The notes: generated from the sequence alone by a model not told the origin. Shown: positions 8,107 to 16,870, counted from the stretch's first letter. The stretch: 64,000 nucleotides of DNA from an uncultured Cytophagales bacterium (GCA_938039675.1 CALHUI010000007.1:124001-188000); one strand, 5' to 3'. Program-made: numbers and translations.

Positions 8107-11100
8107 TCATGCTTGTACAATTTTACTGCCTTTTCGCTCTTTGATGACCTCAATTTTGACGGGAATCCGCTCTTTGAGTTCACTTACATGCGAAATAATG
8201 CCGACAAGTCGTTGGCTGCCTTCCAATTCGGCAAGGGTTCGGATGGCTAAATCCAGCGTTTCGCTGTCTAGCATACCGAAACCCTCGTCTATGAACATGG
8301 ACTCTAAGGCAATGCCACCGCTTCGCGAAGTAATCACATCTGTGAGCCCCAGTGCCAGTGCTAACGAAGTAAAGAAAGTTTCTCCGCCGGAGAGATTTTC
8401 TACAGGGCGCATAGTGCCGGAGTATTGGTCAAAAACTGCCAGCCGCATTCCGTCTTTGCCGCGCCCAACGGTTTCATCGTTCAGCAAGGTATAGCGCCCG
8501 CCCGAAAGTTGTTCCAATCGCAAATTGGCTTTGGCAAGTACTTCATTAAAATAGAAACGAAGCACGAAGTGTTGTAGGCGAAGTTTATCCGCATTGTCGC
8601 CCGAGGCAAGTGCAAAAAGTTCCCGTAAAGGCTTAACAACGGCTTCTTGGTCGGTAATTTGTTGTCGTAGGGCAGTCAGTTGCTGTTGTAAATCCTGCAA
8701 ACGCTTGATATTGTTGCCAATTTCGCCTGACTTACTCTGATAATTGCGCAGCGTTTGCGCAGCGGCTTGGGCTTTCTGCGCAGTGGTATCTAAGTCGGGT
8801 TTTTGCTTTCCTGCTACTTTTTTTTGGGCTTCGTTGAACGTTGTTTGCAGGGTCAGTTCCGTTTTTTCCCAATCTTCAATCTTTTGGGCAAGGTCTTTTA
8901 ATGCCTCTTCGGAAAACTCTTTGACCCAAGCAGCAACCTCATTCATGGCGGTAAATCCTTTGGCCAAGCAGGCCTGCTTGGTTCGTTCACGCAATTCGTT
9001 GAGTTGCTGCTCTTGCTCATTGAGTGCTATTTGCTGTTGTTCGGCTGTGATTTGCAGGCGTGCATATTTTTCGCGGGCTTCGTTGAGTGCCTTTTCTAAG
9101 GTTTGCTGCTTTTTTTCCCATTGCGCATATTGGTTAGCCAATGTAGCAACCTGTTTTTCTGCGGTTGCCGCATCGGATATACCCGCAGGAAGCCGCTCTG
9201 TAACGGCTTGCCAATTGCTTTGCAAACCACTCAAAGCAAGCTCATGCTTACGCACCTCTTCTTCCACAGCTTTTGCTTTTGCTGTTTTATCCTGCTGCTG
9301 CTGTTTGAGTTGCTCGGTTGCTTGTTGCAATACTTGCCACTGCTTTTGCGCTGCTTCGGCATTTTTGCGCTGTCGGGCGGCCTGTTGCCACTGCTGCTCC
9401 AACTCTTCCTGCGAAGGGATGCTGTCGGTAAAACTTGCTGCCAATATTTGGCAAGTGTTCTCCTGCATTGCCTGCTCGGTCTTTGCGTCTTGGTAAGCAG
9501 TAAGCGCCTCCTGTTCGGCTTTTTCGGCTTTTTCTTTGGCTTGGTGGGCTTTTTCTAATTCAGTATCATCCACACGCTTATCGGCAGGCTGTGCGGGATT
9601 CGGGTGTTCGGTTGCCCCGCAAACGGGGCAGGGCTGTGTCGGTTGCAGCGTTTCTGCCAATAAGGCTGCCTGACTGCTGCGCCACAATCGCTCGGTTTGG
9701 CGGTAGTGTTGATGGGCTTTTTCTGCCGCTTTTGCCGCCAAGTCATACTTCGCCGCCATCTTGGCAGTAGCTTTTGCGGCTTCCTCTACTGCTGCCTGCG
9801 CTGCCGTCAGTTTCTGCAAAGTCTCCCGAAGTGTGTTCAGGTCTTTTTCTTCGCGCTCGTACAATGCCAATTGCCGGGCGGTTTGGTGCAGTTGGGTCAG
9901 TTGCTCATCATTGGCAGCAATTTTCTCCTCTATGCTTGTAATTTCTTCTTGCAATACCTGTAAATTGTCCGACCAGGTAGCCAATTGCTGCCGCGTCGCC
10001 GCAATTTGTCGCCGCAATTCCGCAGCTTTGGCAAAATCGGGCAACTTCTCTCGCAGGCTTTGTGCGGCTTCCCGCGCCCGTTCGGCAGCATTTTTTTGCT
10101 CTGCATGATTAGCCAAATCCTGCGCGGTTTGCTGCATGTGCTGCTGTGCTTGCTGCTTTTCCTTTATGTTTTTTTTCTGTGCTTGCTGCTTTTCCTCTAT
10201 GTTTTTTTTCAATTCAGAGACACGGTCAAACAGCGGCTTTAAGTCGCGTACATTTTCCAAACGGGCTTTTTGCTGCTTCAACTGCTCGTAGGTTTCTCGG
10301 CTTGCCAAATGCGCATGGAGTTGCTGCCGTATTTTTTCAAAATGCTGAAAATCATCGTTTAAAGCACGTTCGGTAACTAGCTGCTGCTGAGCTGTATTAT
10401 TGGCTGTCTCCAATTCCTGCAAATAGTCGGTAAGTTTTTGCGCCTCCTCGTGCAAACTTTGCAGGCGGTTTTCTATGCTCTCGCCTTCGGACAATTGCCC
10501 GTTGGCAAGTAATGTTTTCTCGGCGGTTTGCAGGTTTTGGAGTTCCCCTGATGCAGTGTTCAATCGCTCTTGCAGGCGCTTCTGAAACTCTGTAAATCGT
10601 TCGGTGCGAAAAATTGCACTCAGAATTTTAGCCTTATCATCGCCGTTTGCCCGCAAAAAACGCTGAAATGCGCCCTGTGGCAGCACCACAATCTGCAAGA
10701 ACTGCTCTTTGGTAAAGTGCAAAATGCGACTAACCTCGTTTTTAATCTCATCTTTCTTGGTCAGTATTTTTTCATCGGGCAACGGGTTGCCGTTTTCATC
10801 GGAGCGATAAAATTGGCGTTCGTCGTCAAAGCCTTCGCTGCGCTTTTTCTTTCGTTTTTCGTAATACGCTACGTAGAAATTGCCGCGCTGCCTGAAACAA
10901 AATTTTACGATAGTAGGCTGATTATCAGAGGCAAAGTCTGAACGCATTTGTTGCTCTTTGCGGTCGCCTGTGGTATCGCCAAACAGCGCACAACTCATGG
11001 CATCAAAGATGGTGGTTTTGCCTGCACCCGTCGGGCCGTGCAAAAGGAACAGGTTGTTGCCCGAAAACTTGCCGAAATCAATGCGTTGATGGTCTATATA

Positions 11101-11139
11101 CGGGCCAAATGCCTGTATTTCAAGAAAGTGCGGTCTCAT
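8107..11139 (-). CDS. sbcC: Exonuclease SbcCD subunit C (SMC-like ATPase)
   Basis: The 1010 aa length suits SbcC. Walker A is GPTGAGKT at 35-42. Two long coiled coils (about 180-480 and 530-830) flank a zinc hook, CPVCG, with Cys504 and Cys507. The C-terminal lobe holds the ABC signature NLSGGETFF and a Walker B/D-loop FIDEGFGMLD. With SbcD it forms an ATP-driven nuclease that opens and degrades hairpin and blocked DNA ends. The start ATG overlaps the sbcD stop by 4 bp (ATGA), which implies translational coupling. The first coiled coil carries a 33-bp tandem duplication (10144-10209). The antisense strand has long open frames, which are a by-product of the Gln/Ala-rich coiled coil. Confidence 0.95.
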   Translation of the reverse strand: MRPHFLEIQAFGPYIDHQRIDFGKFSGNNLFLLHGPTGAGKTTIFDAMSCALFGDTTGDRKEQQMRSDFASDNQPTIVKFCFRQRGNFYVAYYEKRKKKRSEGFDDERQFYRSDENGNPLPDEKILTKKDEIKNEVSRILHFTKEQFLQIVVLPQGAFQRFLRANGDDKAKILSAIFRTERFTEFQKRLQERLNTASGELQNLQTAEKTLLANGQLSEGESIENRLQSLHEEAQKLTDYLQELETANNTAQQQLVTERALNDDFQHFEKIRQQLHAHLASRETYEQLKQQKARLENVRDLKPLFDRVSELKKNIEEKQQAQKKNIKEKQQAQQHMQQTAQDLANHAEQKNAAERAREAAQSLREKLPDFAKAAELRRQIAATRQQLATWSDNLQVLQEEITSIEEKIAANDEQLTQLHQTARQLALYEREEKDLNTLRETLQKLTAAQAAVEEAAKATAKMAAKYDLAAKAAEKAHQHYRQTERLWRSSQAALLAETLQPTQPCPVCGATEHPNPAQPADKRVDDTELEKAHQAKEKAEKAEQEALTAYQDAKTEQAMQENTCQILAASFTDSIPSQEELEQQWQQAARQRKNAEAAQKQWQVLQQATEQLKQQQQDKTAKAKAVEEEVRKHELALSGLQSNWQAVTERLPAGISDAATAEKQVATLANQYAQWEKKQQTLEKALNEAREKYARLQITAEQQQIALNEQEQQLNELRERTKQACLAKGFTAMNEVAAWVKEFSEEALKDLAQKIEDWEKTELTLQTTFNEAQKKVAGKQKPDLDTTAQKAQAAAQTLRNYQSKSGEIGNNIKRLQDLQQQLTALRQQITDQEAVVKPLRELFALASGDNADKLRLQHFVLRFYFNEVLAKANLRLEQLSGGRYTLLNDETVGRGKDGMRLAVFDQYSGTMRPVENLSGGETFFTSLALALGLTDVITSRSGGIALESMFIDEGFGMLDSETLDLAIRTLAELEGSQRLVGIISHVSELKERIPVKIEVIKERKGSKIVQA
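10144..10209. repeat. 33-bp tandem duplication inside sbcC
   Basis: Two adjacent copies, 10144-10176 and 10177-10209, differ at one position (CCTTTATG versus CCTCTATG). Translated on the minus strand they give NIEEKQQAQKK followed by NIKEKQQAQKK-like sequence. The unit is 11 codons, so frame is kept, and 11 residues is the hendecad period tolerated by coiled coils. Confidence 0.9.
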
Positions 11140-12287
11140 GCTTCGGGTTGAATTTCGCGGATAATTTGGGTGATAATTTCTTCGTGTACTATGTCCAAAG
11201 CGGGTAAATAGTGCAGAAAAAATTCGCGGGCTATCTCCCTGTCATCCATTTTAGAGAGTTGTTCGGTAGAAAGGCGGCGTTCCGATGTGTTGCGGTAAGC
11301 GTTGGGTTGCCGCAGCTCGAGCGCACAGGTATATTGCCGTCGCACAATTTCCATGGCGTTAATAACGGGTTCTTCGTTGAGCAGCGTTACTTCCAGCAAG
11401 TCATCCTGATGAACAGACGACTGATTATCAGCCAATTGAAATACTCCATCGCATACGTAGCCCTGAACGCGGCGGATGTCCTGTTTGTGCGCAATCGGAA
11501 TTTTTTCGGTTTGCACATTGCCTTCCCCGTCCATTTCTACCATCAAAAATACTTTTTGGTGGTCGGCTTCGGAAAAGGAATATTTGAGCAGTGAGCCGGA
11601 ATAGCGCACTCGCCCGTCCATGAATGACTGCGGACGGTGCAAGTGCCCTTGTGCGGTGTAGTGGAACGGCGTAAAGATTTCGGCAGGCACAACGGAAGCC
11701 CCACCAACGCTCAGCAGCACCCGTTCCGATTCACAACCCTCGCCGCCACTGATAAAAGCATGACCAATAGCCACGTGCCGCCCCTTTGCCGACATGCCAT
11801 TCACAATATTTTTTACCACATGGCGCATGATGGTCTCGTGGCTGTCAAAAAAAGCATTCTTATTTTCGGGCAGGTGCAAGTCGGTTGGCTTGGTGTAGGG
11901 TATGGGGTAGAAATATACCTCACCGTGTGCATCGTGCAGTACGACAGGTTTGACAACACCGGGCATACCGAAAATATGCAAGCCCTGCCGCTGTAAAATT
12001 CCGTTGAAGTAGTCAATGCGCTCGGCGCTGTCGTGATTGCCTGCAATGGCTATTACGGGCACTTTCAGCCCCAGCACAATTTCCGACATCACCTCGTCAA
12101 ACAACTCCACCGCACGGGCAGGCGGAAGCGTGCGGTCGTAAATATCGCCTGCAATAAGCAACACGTCGGGTTTTTCGCTGCGGATAAGGTTTGTAAGCTG
12201 TTGAAGCGCGTATTGCTGTCCGTCCAGCAAGTCAAAGTTTTTTAAAGATTTACCCAGATGCCAGTCGGCTGTATGTAGAATACGCAT
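11136..12287 (-). CDS. sbcD: Exonuclease SbcCD subunit D (Mre11-like nuclease)
   Basis: The 383 aa protein carries the calcineurin-like phosphoesterase motifs in order: RILHTADWHLGK at the N-terminus, LLIAGDIYDR, IAIAGNHDSAERI, IGHAF and TAQGHLHRPQ. These bind two Mn ions and cleave DNA 3'-5' and at hairpins when joined to SbcC. I chose ATG 12287 because the family begins MRILHTADWH; the frame is open upstream to 12311. A -7 box TAAATTTG lies at 12326-12319, allowing a leader of about 25 nt from 12287. It is the first gene of the sbcDC pair. Confidence 0.95.
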   Translation of the reverse strand: MRILHTADWHLGKSLKNFDLLDGQQYALQQLTNLIRSEKPDVLLIAGDIYDRTLPPARAVELFDEVMSEIVLGLKVPVIAIAGNHDSAERIDYFNGILQRQGLHIFGMPGVVKPVVLHDAHGEVYFYPIPYTKPTDLHLPENKNAFFDSHETIMRHVVKNIVNGMSAKGRHVAIGHAFISGGEGCESERVLLSVGGASVVPAEIFTPFHYTAQGHLHRPQSFMDGRVRYSGSLLKYSFSEADHQKVFLMVEMDGEGNVQTEKIPIAHKQDIRRVQGYVCDGVFQLADNQSSVHQDDLLEVTLLNEEPVINAMEIVRRQYTCALELRQPNAYRNTSERRLSTEQLSKMDDREIAREFFLHYLPALDIVHEEIITQIIREIQPEA

Positions 12288-12318
12288 AAAAAATTGTAAT
12301 TTTTTTACCAATTTACGC

Positions 12319-12326
12319 CAAATTTA
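12319..12326 (-). promoter_or_regulatory. Candidate -7 box for sbcDC
   Basis: TAAATTTG on the minus strand matches TAnnTTTG and lies 31 bp before the sbcD ATG at 12287. No clear -33 TTTG at standard spacing was seen. Confidence 0.4.
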
Positions 12327-12342
12327 CCCTGAAAAGTTGGTT

Positions 12343-13014
12343 TTATGATAGGTATTTTTCAATTTTTTTGGCTTCCAACTTTCTGAGGCGCACCCGCAGC
12401 GAAGTAATCCACACGCCGAGCAGTGTCCAGCCGATTACGGCCGGGTAGAATACCAGTCGCAGTTTAGAGTCTAAGTCATAGGCATTGAAGCCGGGATTGC
12501 CGCCCGAACCCGGGTGCAGCGAATCGGTCAGTCGCGGCAAAATCCAGATGAGAGGAATGTATGCCGCAAAAGCAAAAATGTTGTACACTGCACTGATGCG
12601 CCCACGCTGTTGCGGGTCGGAAAATGAGCCGCGCAACAACCCATAGGCCATATAAATGAGCATGGCAATGGCTGAACCGTTTTGTTTAGGGTCGCCGTGC
12701 CAAGGGTCTCCCCATGTGTAGGTTGCCCAAAACATGCCCGTGAGTAAGCCCAAAATGCCAAATAAAATGGCTGTATTGGCGGATTCAGCTGCCCATTGGT
12801 CGTATTTTTCCAGCGGATTGCGCAGGTATTTGATGGAATAGACTAGCGAAACCGTCAATAAAATCATCATACCAAACCACATCGGCACATGAAAGTAGAG
12901 GTTGCGAATGGTTTCGTTGAGGATATTTAGGCGCGGCACATCCAACAGCAGACCGCCCAGCAGGGTGTAGAACAGCAAGGCTATGGTCAGTAATTTCCAC
13001 CAGGCTAATTTCAT
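12343..13014 (-). CDS. ccmC: Cytochrome c biogenesis heme-handling protein CcmC/CcsA family
   Basis: About 223 aa with six predicted membrane helices. It carries the tryptophan-rich motif TYTWGDPWHGDPKQNG at about 107-122 of the 231-codon frame (WWD-like heme-binding domain) and conserved histidines in NLYFHVPMW and near the C-terminal loop (TDSLHPGSGG). The family moves or presents heme to the periplasmic side for cytochrome c maturation. The frame could begin at 13038, but a TAAATTTG promoter box covers 13043-13036, so the internal ATG 13014 (MKLAWWKLL) is more likely. Only this ccm gene is present here; ccmB or a CcmE-like gene is not adjacent. Confidence 0.85.
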   Translation of the reverse strand: MKLAWWKLLTIALLFYTLLGGLLLDVPRLNILNETIRNLYFHVPMWFGMMILLTVSLVYSIKYLRNPLEKYDQWAAESANTAILFGILGLLTGMFWATYTWGDPWHGDPKQNGSAIAMLIYMAYGLLRGSFSDPQQRGRISAVYNIFAFAAYIPLIWILPRLTDSLHPGSGGNPGFNAYDLDSKLRLVFYPAVIGWTLLGVWITSLRVRLRKLEAKKIEKYLS

Positions 13015-13035
13015 GGTTATTGGGGGATTAGTTCG

Positions 13036-13043
13036 CAAATTTA
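13036..13043 (-). promoter_or_regulatory. Candidate -7 box for ccmC
   Basis: TAAATTTG on the minus strand. It overlaps the upstream in-frame ATG at 13038, so transcription from it would force use of the ATG at 13014 with a leader of about 15-20 nt. Confidence 0.45.
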
Positions 13044-13148
13044 CGTCTAACGCAAGGTTTTATCGCTACAAAATTTCTCAGAATAGCTGCTAACATCATT
13101 TCTCTATAAGCTATTTATAACTCTCTTACTGAAATATGTTCTTTGATG

Positions 13149-13460
13149 CTATTGGTTAGCCGTATCAATACTTTTTTTGCAAGGATGCAAATTTTTTATG
13201 ATGATTGATGGACTTACCGTAAATAACTCATTGGTGCGCACTTCGCTGGTATATTTTAATTCTCGGTCAATATCGTTGGGGGTAATCAAAAAAGAAAACT
13301 GTTCTCCCCTAATGACAGATGTTATTTTGGCAATAATATAGTTTTGCTTATTTGTCGCATCATTGGAAATAATGACTGCCGGGCGTTGCTTAGTCTTGGA
13401 TAAATCAGTGGATGGATATGGAAGAAGAATAATATCGCCCTGATTATACTTCATATTCAT
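13149..13460 (-). CDS. PemK/MazF-like toxin, apparently frameshifted near its 3' end
   Basis: The 103 aa product shows the PemK/MazF fold motifs KYNQGDIILLPYPSTDLS, KQRPAVIISND, YIIAKITSV and SEVRTNELFTV. Such proteins are usually sequence-specific endoribonucleases of type II toxin-antitoxin pairs. The last 12 residues (HPCKKSIDTANQ) do not look like the family. Skipping one base in the A7 run (minus strand, positions 13178-13172) instead gives KKVLIRLTNSIKEHISVREL and a stop at 13115, about 114 aa in total, with an amphipathic C-terminal helix as expected. So either the gene is truncated by a homopolymer slip or the run is a sequencing error. The start overlaps the upstream gene stop by 4 bp (13457-13460), the usual arrangement of an antitoxin-toxin pair. 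Confidence 0.75.
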   Translation of the reverse strand: MNMKYNQGDIILLPYPSTDLSKTKQRPAVIISNDATNKQNYIIAKITSVIRGEQFSFLITPNDIDRELKYTSEVRTNELFTVSPSIIIKNLHPCKKSIDTANQ

Positions 13461-13906
13461 CCATAATTATCCCAGTGTTTGTCTTCGTTACTATCCCAGT
13501 CATTTGCTAAAACGGTATGAGACAACTCGTAGGCAGCGTTCACATTCGCTATGTCCTGTAAATTAGCTGATAGTGTATCAACTGTATCAAAAAAGTCTAA
13601 GGCAGCAGATTTGAAATCCTGCAACTCTTGTGTGTCAATCGGCTCTATCATCCTTCTGAGTTTTAATAAAACAGGAATCAGCGGACGAGTGGATTGCCAT
13701 TCTGCGGCAGCCTGTATCGGGATTAAATTCTTATGATAGAAAAATGAACCTCTCAGTTTGCTCGTAATATCTCTCATTTTAATAATTGCAAACTGTTCAT
13801 ACTTCTCCCGTATAGCCTCGGCTACACTGAATCCTGACAGAATCCCAAGAGAATCCAGCATACTGTCAGCATATGACGGCTGATATACCATATCACTAAA
13901 ATACAA
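13457..13906 (-). CDS. Uncharacterised protein, candidate partner/antitoxin of the PemK-like gene
   Basis: A 149 aa, mostly helical, acidic protein with no family I recognise. The middle reads SKLRGSFFYHKNLIPIQAA and the C-terminus is rich in Asp/Asn (NDWDSNEDKHWDNYG). It has no recognisable AbrB/MazE or RHH motif in its first 50 residues. The only functional hint is position: its stop overlaps the start of the PemK/MazF-like gene, as antitoxins often do. It begins 6 bp after the FG-GAP gene stop. ATG 13891 (MVYQPSYADS) is an alternative start. An acidic antitoxin-like tail is compatible with toxin neutralisation, but this is inference. Confidence 0.55.
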   Translation of the reverse strand: MYFSDMVYQPSYADSMLDSLGILSGFSVAEAIREKYEQFAIIKMRDITSKLRGSFFYHKNLIPIQAAAEWQSTRPLIPVLLKLRRMIEPIDTQELQDFKSAALDFFDTVDTLSANLQDIANVNAAYELSHTVLANDWDSNEDKHWDNYG

Positions 13907-13912
13907 TTTTTC

Positions 13913-16111
13913 TCACTCACTCACCAGCAACTTCTCTACCGCTACTTTGCCATTGCCTGCTGCCAGATGGATGAAATACATACTGCGTGCTGTTGGCAGT
14001 TGCAGGGCGTGCTCCCCTGCGGCAAGGCTGAACTGCGACCATGTGCGCCCTGAAAGGTCTGTGATGCTGACAGCAGCAGATTCAGCCAGTTGCAGGCGCA
14101 CCCTGCCCTGTGATGCCGGATTGGGGCTCAGGCTGTACCAACTGCGCGGCAGCAAGTTGTCAGCAGGCAGGGCAGTCGGCACATCCTGCTGAAAACGAAG
14201 CAGTTGCAAACCGCCACCGGCAGTACCCAAAATCAGGTGATTGCCTAAAACAATCGGCAGTACCTCTCTGCCAAAGTTTTTTTCTTCTAACCGATTAGTC
14301 AGGCGATTAAACATCAGGTTGCGCACCGGTTGCGGATTACCGTTTAGAAAGTTGTTGTAAAAAAGCAACTCACCACTGCGATTGGAAGCAAATAAGTCTA
14401 ATCGCCCATCGGTGTTTACATCAGCTACGGTAATGCTCAGGCCGCGTTTCAAAGCATCGTTTTCAATGCCTGCCACGTTACTGCTGCGCAAAGTAAAGTT
14501 CAAGTTCCCTGTGTTTTCGTAGCGCTCGAGCGCGCCCTGAAATTTAGCCACTAACAAATCCGCATCGCCATCGGCATCCGTATCGGCAAAAAGCAGTTCA
14601 TCGCCAATAGAAAGCGTGCTGACTGTCAGGTCGGTCGCATTGGCAAGGCTAAACTGCACGGGTTCATTGCGGCGTGCTGTGTTGAGAATATAGGCAAAGC
14701 GTCCGCGATTGTCGCTGTTGCGCTGTGCGGAAAATGCCAAGTCCATTGCTCCATCGCCGTTCAGGTCGGCAACCGTGATTTTGAGTTGGCGCAAATTGGC
14801 GGTGGCAAATCCTGCAAAATTGTCATTGGCCAACCTGAAAGCAGGACGTGCGTTGTTGCCCGTGTTTTCAAAATAGTAGATGCGGCTAACAATTCGCTCT
14901 AACTCTGCGGGGTTAGTGTCGCTGCGCTGCCCGGTGGTACTCAACAGCAGGTCTAAGTCGCCGTCGCCGTCCACATCCAGCACGGCAGGGCGGGCAGTTT
15001 CTCCAATTTCCACCATATCGGCCTGCAAAAAGTTGCGCTGCCGAAAGCGAAAATCGGGACGCTGCAAAGTTCCTTCGTTTTTGTAGAACCACGCCGAGCG
15101 CGTAAAGTCCAGCGAGGGAGCAGTGGCAGGCTCATTAATGAATACGTTGGGTGCTGCCAGCAAATCGGGGATACCGTCAAAGTCTGCATCTTCGTAGAAA
15201 GCAGCCGGAAACAACTGAAAATCAACGGGATTAACGGCAGGAAACGCCTGCTGAAAGCTATTAAAATTGGCATTGGCGGGCGTTCCTACGTTGAGCATAG
15301 CTACTAAGTTGGTGCAACTCACATCGCCAAGCAACAGGTCTTTGGTATTGTCGCCGTTCAAATCTATGGTCAGCAAAGTGGAGCCGGCATGTTCCACCGC
15401 CTCAACGCGGCAAAAACTGTTGCCGAAAAGAAATTCGTTACAGTTAGAACACTCTTCAATATTGCCCCAGCGCAAAGTGGCCTTCTCAAATACAAGGCTG
15501 TCTGAGTGGCCGAAGCGTTCGCGGCTCAGGTTGCGATTCCACTCTATGTTGAAGCCGCTGGTAGGGATAAAATTCAGAATATCTAAATCGCCGTCGTTAT
15601 CAATATCGGCAATTGCGGGTATGTCGGTAAGGTCTATGCGAAGGTTGAGATTTACACCCGAAATGCCGCGAACCTGCAAGGGGTCGTGCAGGGTTTGAAA
15701 TTGCAGCCTGCCACCCTGAGGGGTTACGTTGCGCAACACACGGATGCCGAAATTGGTGGTTGTGAATATGTCTTTGCGTCCGTCGCTGTCATAGTCTGCC
15801 AGCAAACACCAAGCATTCAAATCCTTCGGAAAAAGTGATTCGTATTCGGGGGCATATTGCCAACGGTTATTGATATTCAAAAAAGTACTGACTTTGTTGG
15901 TGTTGCGGTCAAAGATGAATAAGTCGCTGCGCCCGTCACCGTTGAGGTCTACGGTGGAAAACTGCGGAGCATTGAAACCTCCTGCCCATGCCAACGGCAA
16001 ATTGCGTCCATTGATTTGCACGGGGATAGAATCGGAAAAGACAAAAGTCGGATTTTGTGCCGCGGCGGCAACCGCTAACATCCACGCAAACAGAAAGGGT
16101 AGGTATTTCAT
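13913..16111 (-). CDS. Secreted FG-GAP/VCBS repeat protein with T9SS C-terminal sorting domain
   Basis: About 732 aa. A signal peptide (MKYLPFLFAWMLAVAAAAQ) is followed by many FG-GAP/VCBS-type calcium-binding repeats with the core pattern DLNGDGxxDL, such as VDLNGDGRSDLFIF, DYDSDGRKDIF, DIDNDGDLDIL, DVDGDGDLDLLLS, ADLNGDGAMDLAFS and DVNTDGRLDLFAS. Together they would form a beta-propeller. The last about 80 residues (WYSLSPNPASQGRVRLQL, then ISDLSGRTW-like ITDLSGRTW and a final VEKLLVSE) match a type A T9SS sorting domain, so the protein should be exported across the outer membrane and held or released at the cell surface. The start ATG 16111 gives the best signal peptide; ATG 16117 is two codons upstream. 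Ligand unknown. Confidence 0.85.
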   Translation of the reverse strand: MKYLPFLFAWMLAVAAAAQNPTFVFSDSIPVQINGRNLPLAWAGGFNAPQFSTVDLNGDGRSDLFIFDRNTNKVSTFLNINNRWQYAPEYESLFPKDLNAWCLLADYDSDGRKDIFTTTNFGIRVLRNVTPQGGRLQFQTLHDPLQVRGISGVNLNLRIDLTDIPAIADIDNDGDLDILNFIPTSGFNIEWNRNLSRERFGHSDSLVFEKATLRWGNIEECSNCNEFLFGNSFCRVEAVEHAGSTLLTIDLNGDNTKDLLLGDVSCTNLVAMLNVGTPANANFNSFQQAFPAVNPVDFQLFPAAFYEDADFDGIPDLLAAPNVFINEPATAPSLDFTRSAWFYKNEGTLQRPDFRFRQRNFLQADMVEIGETARPAVLDVDGDGDLDLLLSTTGQRSDTNPAELERIVSRIYYFENTGNNARPAFRLANDNFAGFATANLRQLKITVADLNGDGAMDLAFSAQRNSDNRGRFAYILNTARRNEPVQFSLANATDLTVSTLSIGDELLFADTDADGDADLLVAKFQGALERYENTGNLNFTLRSSNVAGIENDALKRGLSITVADVNTDGRLDLFASNRSGELLFYNNFLNGNPQPVRNLMFNRLTNRLEEKNFGREVLPIVLGNHLILGTAGGGLQLLRFQQDVPTALPADNLLPRSWYSLSPNPASQGRVRLQLAESAAVSITDLSGRTWSQFSLAAGEHALQLPTARSMYFIHLAAGNGKVAVEKLLVSE

Positions 16112-16144
16112 AGCCATCCGATGCCTACATAACTGTCAGAGGTA

Positions 16145-16152
16145 CAAAGTTA
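16145..16152 (-). promoter_or_regulatory. Candidate -7 box for the FG-GAP gene
   Basis: TAACTTTG on the minus strand at 16152-16145, about 30 bp before the start codon. A second TAACTTTG occurs at 16177-16170 whose last four bases supply a TTTG 17 bp upstream of the first box. The remainder of 16118-16336 holds only the terminator described next. Confidence 0.45.
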
Positions 16153-16269
16153 TTCCCGACCGACCATTACAAAGTTAATACAAACGCTTTACGATGAGCC
16201 ACAGCTAACCGCGAAGCATGCAGAAAAATAAAATTGACTTTTTGTGATGCCCGATTGTACGGAACTCAT

Positions 16270-16313
16270 AAAAAAATCAGCAGCCCGAAAACCTTTTAAT
16301 CTTCGGGCTGCTG
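16270..16313 (-). terminator. Rho-independent terminator after the lipoprotein genes
   Basis: A 12-bp perfect stem, CAGCAGCCCGAA (16278-16289) with TTCGGGCTGCTG (16302-16313), followed on the minus strand by a T7 run (16276-16270). It ends transcription of the gene that stops at 16337. Confidence 0.9.
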
Positions 16314-16336
16314 CCATGAAAACGGTTAGAAAACTA

Positions 16337-16828
16337 TTATTGCACAACTTTGGGAGCTACGGGCTGCTTAGAGTAAAAGTTGGTTGACGGGTCTTTTACC
16401 AATTCGTACAGCGTACTGTCGCCCAGTTGGCGAAAGTAGAAGCCACTTACGCGGAAGTTACCCCAAACGGTGTCTTTGCCTTTTAATTGATAAAGTGTTG
16501 TATCCCAAATAACGGCCACATCTACCAGTACATCGCCGAATCGCTCTTCCTTCATTTTTACGGGGGCATAAGCCATAAAGTCGGTCAGCGGAAATACTTC
16601 TTTGGTAGGTTCACCAATGGTAATATTTACTATTTGGCGGATGTTATTGTCAAAACGCACAAACTTACCGGAGTCGCCGCCCATCATTTTCAGTTCATTG
16701 GTAACTTTTGCGAGGATGGAATCTACACGCGTCCAATCGGCTTTCAACTCATACTGTTTCTCTTTTTTGCCGCCACCGCAGGCATATGCAAAAAGTGCAA
16801 TTACAGATAAGATAACAATCTTTCTCAT
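16337..16828 (-). CDS. Putative lipoprotein, uncharacterised
   Basis: A 163 aa protein with a lipoprotein signal (MRKIVILSVIALFAYACGGG, Cys17 as the lipidated residue). The mature part is a small mixed alpha/beta domain with no family I can name. Its second half (VDVAVIWDTTLYQLKGKDTVWGNF, then FRQLGDSTLYELV) resembles the matching part of the next gene upstream (VDFKLQWDP, NDTTMGEF, RYRWVKQGEYY), suggesting a tandem duplication. It is probably anchored to the outer or inner membrane facing the periplasm. A strong terminator follows. Confidence 0.65.
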   Translation of the reverse strand: MRKIVILSVIALFAYACGGGKKEKQYELKADWTRVDSILAKVTNELKMMGGDSGKFVRFDNNIRQIVNITIGEPTKEVFPLTDFMAYAPVKMKEERFGDVLVDVAVIWDTTLYQLKGKDTVWGNFRVSGFYFRQLGDSTLYELVKDPSTNFYSKQPVAPKVVQ

Positions 16829-16870
16829 AAGAAATATAACGGGTTTAGGTTAAGTTTATCGTGAAAAAGA

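Noticed and set aside
8744-9558. Long open frames (up to 250 codons) antisense to sbcC
   Set aside because: They are Cys/Ser/Leu-rich translations of the reverse strand of Gln/Ala/Glu coiled-coil codons, and sbcC is clearly the real gene.
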